Positions 41,563 to 45,667 of a stretch of 45,667 bases of DNA are shown in pieces; positions within the stretch are counted from its first letter, which is position 1; each line of letters starts with the position of its first letter. The stretch covers positions 1 through 45,667 of the forward strand of contig CAIVKO010000053.1 in assembly GCA_903906515.1 (NCBI GenBank), read 5' to 3'. This stretch comes from Akkermansiaceae bacterium. GTDB lineage: Bacteria > Verrucomicrobiota > Verrucomicrobiia > Verrucomicrobiales > Akkermansiaceae. Below the pieces are notes generated by a model that had not been told where the DNA came from, ran no database searches, and was given only the letters and a program-made list of their open reading frames with translations. Both the position numbers and the translations under genes were made by a program.

Positions 41563-42942
41563 TCAGAATGCGAAGCGGAGGCCGCTGTAGAACGTGTAGC
41601 CATCATAGGAGGCCGTTTGGTGTTTTGCCGGGTTGGCAATGCCACCGTCCATCATCGAATACTCGATACCATTCATGATTTTGAGTTTATGGCCGTAGAT
41701 GTAATAGTTCAGACCCAGGTAGAATGAAGTATAACTGTCTCCATTCGGGATCGCGCCGGGTGCGTATTTTTCATATCTTCCAGGCAGCGCCAGATTGCTG
41801 GTGGCAGGTGTGGCTCCAATCTTCGGATCCACATCTCCGCTGGTTGCCCATTGCACGCGCCCCACAAGTTGCAGGCCATCCGCAATGAAGTAGGATGGGA
41901 TGATGCTGATACCGAATACGTCGGTTTGGTTGATGTCTTTGTTGACACCCGCTTGTTCGGCTTTGCCCTGATAGCCGAATCCATACATGATGTCGGTGGT
42001 TAAACCGAAACGTCCTTGAGTGATCTCGTTGGAGAGACAAAGGGAGTCCGTGAATGCGGGTGTAGTCGGAGCCGCGTAGTTTGCATTCTTTTCCGTTTCC
42101 ATGGATTTGTAACCCGGCTCGGTATTGTGCATGTAGCGGAACGAGGCGACGGCGGTATCAAAACCCGACTGGGCTGAATAATCATATCCAACCTTGCCAA
42201 TCATGAGAACACCGCCATCGAAACTGGAGAATTCGCGGACCTGATCATTTCCGTAGATGCCGGCTTCATAAAGCCAATGCTCCTGAATGCCTTTGCCGTT
42301 CACCCACATACCAGTGAGATTTCCGGGGTGAAGCATGTTGGTGACCAAACTCCGCTCGAATGTTAGGATTTCCTTGGATGAGATTTCCTGTTCGCGCGTG
42401 AGTTTAATTTCCTGTTTACCCACCGAAATATTGAGCGCATCCGAAGGAGCGTATGTCAGGTAAAGGTCGTAAATATCCTTGTAAAGCGTGTGTCCTCCCT
42501 GACCGTCAATGGCGTCCGTATCAACGTCGATTTGACCTTCGAACTTCCAGTTTTGGAACCACTTGGATTTGAAACCGAAATACGCACGACGTGCTTCAAG
42601 ATGGTCGCCCCACACCGCTTCATCCTTACCGCCGGCATTCTTGTAATCTTCAATATCGAAGTGACCATTATCGGAATGTCCATCCGCATACTGCACTTGC
42701 AGGCGGCCTTGCAGCGAGAACTCCTGAAGGATCTGATTGTTTTCGTCCTTATAAAGAGTGAAGCCGGACCAAGCGCGGTCCCATGCGGACTCTCCGGTGA
42801 ATTTTCCGAGCAGGAGCCCGGTGGCGGTGCTGGGGGCGGTGGCTTCCAGAGCTCCGGATTCCGTGGTGGATGTGGTGCCGCCGTGAGCGGGGACAAGTCC
42901 GAGCAAGCCGGTGGCAAGCAGGGAGCGGTGGATGGTTTTCAT
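41563..42942 (-). CDS. Phosphate-selective porin of the OprP/OprO type
   Basis: 459 residues from the ATG at 42942 (signal MKTIHRSLLATGLLGLVPAH); an ATG three codons earlier (42951) is nearly as good, while the far upstream one at 43011 lies in the leader. The sequence fits Porin_O_P: FSLQGRLQVQYADG, RRAYFGFKSKWFQNWKFEGQ, ISVGKQEIKLTREQEISSKE (the conserved strand after the first hairpins), and the C-terminal FYSGLRFAF ending in Phe. These trimeric outer-membrane channels pass phosphate or polyphosphate. It is the first gene of the pst operon, with two TGTGAC operators (G and H) upstream, so outer-membrane entry and inner-membrane transport are made together. Confidence 0.88.
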   Translation of the reverse strand: MKTIHRSLLATGLLGLVPAHGGTTSTTESGALEATAPSTATGLLLGKFTGESAWDRAWSGFTLYKDENNQILQEFSLQGRLQVQYADGHSDNGHFDIEDYKNAGGKDEAVWGDHLEARRAYFGFKSKWFQNWKFEGQIDVDTDAIDGQGGHTLYKDIYDLYLTYAPSDALNISVGKQEIKLTREQEISSKEILTFERSLVTNMLHPGNLTGMWVNGKGIQEHWLYEAGIYGNDQVREFSSFDGGVLMIGKVGYDYSAQSGFDTAVASFRYMHNTEPGYKSMETEKNANYAAPTTPAFTDSLCLSNEITQGRFGLTTDIMYGFGYQGKAEQAGVNKDINQTDVFGISIIPSYFIADGLQLVGRVQWATSGDVDPKIGATPATSNLALPGRYEKYAPGAIPNGDSYTSFYLGLNYYIYGHKLKIMNGIEYSMMDGGIANPAKHQTASYDGYTFYSGLRFAF

Positions 42943-43028
42943 CGTTTGCATGTGATGTGTGTTGTAGGTAATGCGCTGAGCGCGTTGAACGTTTAGCGGA
43001 TGGAAACGCAAATCAGGAAGAGAGACTT

Positions 43029-43046
43029 TGTGACAGAATTGTCACA
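43029..43046 (-). promoter_or_regulatory. TGTGAC-N6-GTCACA operator (site G)
   Basis: Perfect arms TGTGAC-AGAATT-GTCACA, 87 bp before the porin start. Reading toward the porin, GCTAAA (42997-42992) begins 31 bases after the site, a spacing like that at sites A, B and D. Confidence 0.65.
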
Positions 43047-43090
43047 ATTGGACGCTGAGCTTTGGTCGAATTCACCGAAATTGGGCAACT

Positions 43091-43118
43091 CGCTATGTGA
43101 CAGGGCTGTCACATAGCG
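43091..43118 (-). promoter_or_regulatory. TGTGAC-N6-GTCACA operator (site H), extended arms
   Basis: CGCTATGTGAC-AGGGCT-GTCACATAGCG: perfect 11-base arms, the longest of the eight copies. Its centre is 67 bp from that of site G (about 6.4 helical turns). It lies 55 bp behind the hprK stop. Confidence 0.65.
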
Positions 43119-43172
43119 ACCTCAACTTAAGCGTAAACCACTTAAAATCAATGATATAACCGAAAAAACCGG

Positions 43173-44126
43173 TCACCTACCGTCCGCCATGTGGCTGAGC
43201 AGACGCTGGTTGAACTCATCCGCCATGTTGAATCCAAGGGTGCGGAGTTGTTCATTGAGCGCGGCGATTGTCACAAGGCGCGCGAGGTCACGGCCGGGAG
43301 CCACGGGAATTTCCATGTGTGTCACGTGTTGGCCGAGGATTTCATAGGTTTTCTGCTGCAAGCCGACCCGGTCCACTTCATTGAGATCGGCGTGGGGCTT
43401 GAGCGTGACCACCAGATCTAACCGTTTATGCGGGCGAATAGAAGCCAATCCGTAGAGGTTTGCGACGTTGACGATGCCGATGCCTCGGATCTCCATATAG
43501 CCGCGTGACAAGTCCGGCGCCGTCGCCACTAACTCGCCGCCGACGAATTTGACGCGCACCATGTCATCGGCCACCAGCGAGGCCCCGCGCTCTAACAACC
43601 CGATGGCGGTCTCCGACTTGCCGGACCCGCTCTTGCCGGTGATCAGGACGCCCACGCCGCGCATGTCCACCATGCATCCGTGAAGCGTCACGCTTGGTGC
43701 GAAATCATGTTCGAGCCGGATCGTGGTCGTATTGACGAAATTCATGGTCACCAGTGACGTCCCGAATACCGGGATTTTGTAATGATGAGCCACGGCCATC
43801 AACGGTGCCTCCAGCGTCAATCCGCGGGCCAGCACCATGCACGGGATATCACGATCGCACAACCTTCGGAAGCGGTCCACCCGCTGCTTGTCCGGGAGTT
43901 TGCGTAGGTAGGAGAGCTCGGAATTTCCAAATACCTGCACCCGGCGCCAGGCGAAGTAGGAGAAAAATCCCGCCAACGCGAGCCCCGGACGGTTCATTGC
44001 TGGCTCGCTGATCTCACGCTCAAACCCGACTTTCTCCCCGAGCAACGTCAGGCCGAGTGCTTCAGCGTGCGAATCGAAAAATTTCTCAACGGTGATGGAG
44101 GCGACGGTTTTTACACGCGGAGGCAT
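43173..44126 (-). CDS. hprK: HPr kinase/phosphorylase
   Basis: 317 residues, normal length. N-terminal HprK domain (residues about 1-130), then the kinase domain with P-loop GKSGSGKSETA (about 163-173), DDMVRVK, and the family signature EIRGIGIVNVANLYG (about 212-226). In Firmicutes this enzyme phosphorylates HPr on Ser; in Gram-negative bacteria it is often tied to nitrogen-type PTS, carbon storage or envelope control. No HPr gene is visible in the window. It is divergent from fmdB, with 100 bp between the starts, and lies upstream of the porin-pst operon on the same strand, separated by sites G and H. Confidence 0.93.
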   Translation of the reverse strand: MPPRVKTVASITVEKFFDSHAEALGLTLLGEKVGFEREISEPAMNRPGLALAGFFSYFAWRRVQVFGNSELSYLRKLPDKQRVDRFRRLCDRDIPCMVLARGLTLEAPLMAVAHHYKIPVFGTSLVTMNFVNTTTIRLEHDFAPSVTLHGCMVDMRGVGVLITGKSGSGKSETAIGLLERGASLVADDMVRVKFVGGELVATAPDLSRGYMEIRGIGIVNVANLYGLASIRPHKRLDLVVTLKPHADLNEVDRVGLQQKTYEILGQHVTHMEIPVAPGRDLARLVTIAALNEQLRTLGFNMADEFNQRLLSHMADGR

Positions 44127-44226
44127 GGCAGGGACTCAAGCAGAGAAAACCACCCACGGCACGAAAAATCGTGGAAAACAGGGGTTGCGCCGCCAGAGAA
44201 TCGTGTTACTAGTCGCCCCCCAAGCC

Positions 44227-44520
44227 ATGCCAAACTACGATTACGAATGCCGGAAATGCGGGAAACGCTTCGAGGTGTTTCAAAGCATGAATGACCCGAA
44301 ACTCACCGATTGCCCGCAGGAACAATGCGACGGCGAGGTGAAACGCCTGCTCGGCACGGGAGGCGGAATCATTTTCAAGGGATCGGGTTTCTATCAAACC
44401 GACTACCGCTCGTCCTCCTACCAGGCCGGCGCCAAGGCCGATGGCGGATCTCCCGCCAAGAGCGAAGCCCCCGCCGCCGCCCCTGCGACCCCGGCGGCCG
44501 CCGCCAAATCCGGCGACTGA
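44227..44520 (+). CDS. FmdB-type zinc-ribbon protein
   Basis: 97 residues from the ATG at 44227 (MPNYDYECRKCGKRFEVFQS), the usual start of this family; longer starts upstream would overlap the hprK promoter region. Cysteine pairs CRKCG and CPQEQC form a zinc ribbon, followed by GGIIFKGSGFYQTDYR, the conserved FmdB tail motif. The C-terminus is a low-complexity Ala/Pro/Lys tail. Named for a putative regulator of formamidase and amidase genes, but its function is unknown in most bacteria. Confidence 0.88.
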   Translation: MPNYDYECRKCGKRFEVFQSMNDPKLTDCPQEQCDGEVKRLLGTGGGIIFKGSGFYQTDYRSSSYQAGAKADGGSPAKSEAPAAAPATPAAAAKSGD

Positions 44521-44538
44521 AAACGAAATGGGCGTTTT
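44520..44538 (+). terminator. Weak hairpin behind fmdB
   Basis: AAAACG-AAATGGG-CGTTTT starts on the last base of the fmdB stop codon; short AT-rich stem ending in T residues. Confidence 0.35.
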
Positions 44539-44552
44539 AACACTGCTTATCC

Positions 44553-44581
44553 TTGCCAAGCTGAAATGCGCTGGATAGCTT
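44553..44581 (+). promoter_or_regulatory. Likely promoter of tRNA-Arg
   Basis: TTGCCA (44553-44558), a 17-base spacer, then TAGCTT (44576-44581), ending 24 bp before the tRNA. Confidence 0.45.
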
Positions 44582-44605
44582 TCCCGTCCGCCGCATCAGG
44601 CGAAT

Positions 44606-44680
44606 GGTCCCGTGGTCCAATGGATAGGACGATGGCCTCCGAAGCCGTAGGTCCAGGTTCGATTCCTGGCGGGACCACCA
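44606..44680 (+). tRNA. tRNA-Arg (anticodon CCG)
   Basis: Full cloverleaf by hand: acceptor GGTCCCG/CGGGACC, D stem GTCC/GGAC, anticodon stem ATGGC/GCCGT around loop CTCCGAA with anticodon CCG at 44639-44641, T arm CCAGG-TTCGATT-CCTGG. Discriminator A at 44677 and an encoded CCA at 44678-44680. Reads the arginine codon CGG. Confidence 0.95.
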
Positions 44681-45064
44681 CCCTGCAAATGCAGGGAAAA
44701 CCCTAGAAAATAAGTGGTTTTTGCAGATTACGGAGCTCGCCAAGAAGTTGTCCGAGTCGCACTCAGAGGCACAAAATGGCATCAAAACACTTTGAAATCT
44801 GCTACCTTATGCTACCCAAATGCAAACAGTTTGCATTAAAAGTTGTGCCCATAGCAAGACGTTGAAAGTGACATTCTGCCTCATGGAGTCGGCATGATAA
44901 AGATCATCCACTTCAGCCATCACCGACCAAGTCGCCGATCAAGTCAGCGACCAAGTCGACGCCCTAATGCGGGTAATGGCCAGTCACACCTGGTCGGACA
45001 CGACCGTAAATGAGATGCGCTATGGATAGGGCGACCCAAATCCGATCCACCTCCTCCCTTGGTG
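44681..45064. other. Gene-poor stretch downstream of tRNA-Arg
   Basis: Directly after the tRNA is a perfect hairpin, CCCTGC-AAAT-GCAGGG (44681-44696), followed by A rather than T residues on the plus strand. No intact gene is visible up to 45064, only the coding remnant at 44901-45029. The setting, tRNA 3' end then decayed DNA then mobile-type genes, resembles the edge of an integrated island; no integrase is visible. Confidence 0.45.
44901..45029 (+). pseudogene. Remnant of a protein with DQV-type linker repeats
   Basis: A short frame bounded by stops encodes TDQVADQVSDQVDALM followed by about 20 more residues and a stop. Tandem DQV or PQV triplets are typical of the linker before the C-terminal winged helix of AlbA_2/RecG-like and some Fic-type proteins. 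No start codon and no upstream domain are present, so this is read as a decayed 3' fragment. Confidence 0.4.
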
Positions 45065-45451
45065 CTACCGCGCCAGCAGGCGATCACGAAGGTCCGGCTC
45101 GTGTAAGCCCACCCACGCTCGCATCTTTGGTTTGTCGATGAGTTCCAGGAGCAGAGTCTTTTCACAGGCGTCCGCCACATCAAGCAGACGAATGACTTCC
45201 ACTACCAGTTTCGGTTCGCCCCGGTATAAGTCGCGTCTCAGACTGTCGGGCTCCCGGTTGTTTTCGGGTGGAATCCATCTCGCTCCCAAACGAAGCATCC
45301 AAGCGATCATTTCCACATCTTCCCTGAGATCACGGCGGGAAAATCGACCGTCGCAGTTCCAGCCGCAGACCAGATCGACCCGCTCAAACACGGCTATCCT
45401 AAAATTAGATTGAGGAAGGAGTCCGATTGAATCAGCTGACGTTACTCCCAA
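45065..45451 (-). CDS. Unknown protein, possibly 5'-truncated
   Basis: Up to 128 residues, with only a TTG available as a start (45451). Central segments (MIAWMLRLGARWIPPENNRE, KLVVEVIRLLDVADACEKTL, ELIDKPKMRAW) look like a short helical, ankyrin-like solenoid, which suggests real coding sequence rather than a chance frame. I do not recognise the family. The lack of ATG and its place in a decayed stretch make a 5'-truncated gene possible. Confidence 0.4.
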   Translation of the reverse strand: MGVTSADSIGLLPQSNFRIAVFERVDLVCGWNCDGRFSRRDLREDVEMIAWMLRLGARWIPPENNREPDSLRRDLYRGEPKLVVEVIRLLDVADACEKTLLLELIDKPKMRAWVGLHEPDLRDRLLAR

Positions 45452-45602
45452 TCATCAACCTAATCGAGTCCGGCGACTTCCCGGAGAGAATCCCAGATTC
45501 TTGTCCGACTCAGGGCGGAAAATCCACAAATCGATCTAAATTTGCAGATTTTTTTACAAAAATGATGGATTTTTCGGATCATGGTCGTAGCTTGTCCACG
45601 AG

Positions 45603-45667
45603 ATGATCCGCCACCTGAAATTCGAGAACTTCTGTTCCTTCCGTGATTCCGGAGAACTCGCGCTGAC
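45603..45667 (+). CDS. Start of an AAA/RecF-type ATPase (runs off the window)
   Basis: The first 21 codons from the ATG at 45603 read MIRHLKFENFCSFRDSGELA-, the usual opening of SMC/RecF/OLD-like and AAA_15/AAA_21 ATPases, in which the first strand is followed by a Walker A loop (not yet reached here). Proteins of this group include anti-phage (abortive infection, Gabija/OLD-type) components. The 150 bp before it contain only AT-rich sequence with no recognised gene. Confidence 0.55.
   Translation, partial: MIRHLKFENFCSFRDSGELAL

Noticed and set aside
42943-43011. Longer start for the OprP-type porin
   Set aside because: The extra residues precede a clean signal peptide and come from the leader region; ATG 42942 (or 42951) is preferred.
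4852-43113. Reading the TGTGAC palindromes as ordinary CRP sites
   Set aside because: CRP half-sites TGTGA/TCACA are separated by 6 bases; here the separation is always 8 (TGTGAC-N6-GTCACA), so a CRP dimer would be out of register.
44681-44696. CCCTGC/GCAGGG hairpin as an intrinsic terminator of the tRNA
   Set aside because: The stem is perfect but is followed by A residues on the plus strand, so it does not qualify as an intrinsic terminator.

Overview
The window looks like chromosome of a Gram-negative bacterium of the Verrucomicrobiota, probably Verrucomicrobiae. This is inferred from the combination of a PEP-CTERM protein with an Arg-rich tail, very large secreted Ig-repeat and haemagglutinin-type proteins, an HPr kinase in a genome with outer-membrane porins, and the almost complete absence of Shine-Dalgarno sequences. 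I did not run any database search.

Layout: (1) 1-2707, an envelope operon: 3' part of a putative porin, a secreted coiled-coil protein and a parvulin-type peptidyl-prolyl isomerase. (2) 2717-4803, a DUF4143-type AAA ATPase and a VapBC toxin-antitoxin pair, all on the minus strand. (3) 4852-17714, a 3,939-residue filamentous-haemagglutinin-like exoprotein followed by a SEL1-repeat protein. (4) 17739-28215, a surface-protein block: an unknown membrane-anchored protein, a secreted protein with PstS-like sequence motifs, a PEP-CTERM protein, and a divergent 2,064-residue protein that shares the PEP-CTERM protein's N-terminal domain but continues into 14 Ig-like repeats; then a small unknown protein. 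(5) 28476-34870, an apparent phosphate-limitation/lipid block: a GT-B glycosyltransferase of MGDG-synthase/MurG type, a PstS, a one-chain fusion of a GT4 glycosyltransferase with a PlcP-like metallophosphoesterase, and an unknown large protein with faint glycoside-hydrolase character. (6) 35102-42942, a complete pst operon on the minus strand: OprP/OprO-type porin, pstS, pstC, pstA, two pstB genes, phoU. (7) 43173-45667, HPr kinase, a FmdB zinc-ribbon protein, tRNA-Arg(CCG), a gene-poor stretch with a decayed coding fragment, an unknown ORF and the start of an AAA/RecF-type ATPase.

The most striking signal is a palindrome, TGTGAC-N6-GTCACA, found eight times in the intergenic DNA and always upstream of genes (about 45-155 bp before the start): the giant haemagglutinin gene, the PEP-CTERM/PstS-like operon, the Ig-repeat giant, the divergent glycosyltransferase/pstS pair, the glycosyltransferase-PlcP fusion, the 34870 gene, and (twice) the porin-pst operon. 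Because many of these genes are classical phosphate-starvation functions (phosphate porin, Pst transporter, phospholipid-to-glycolipid replacement), I infer a phosphate-type regulon that also includes giant adhesins and PEP-CTERM matrix proteins. The palindrome is not the direct-repeat Pho box of Proteobacteria and has two bases more spacing than a CRP site, so the regulator may be new; no phoB/phoR-like gene lies in the window.

A second pattern is a set of ~125-145 bp elements with imperfect terminal inverted repeats of unrelated sequence, each starting within about ten bases of a stop codon (4011-4138, 28323-28466, 35843-35979). Stretches without genes longer than 300 bases are 20936-21440 (two operators, otherwise nothing recognised) and 44681-45064 (one hairpin and a coding remnant).
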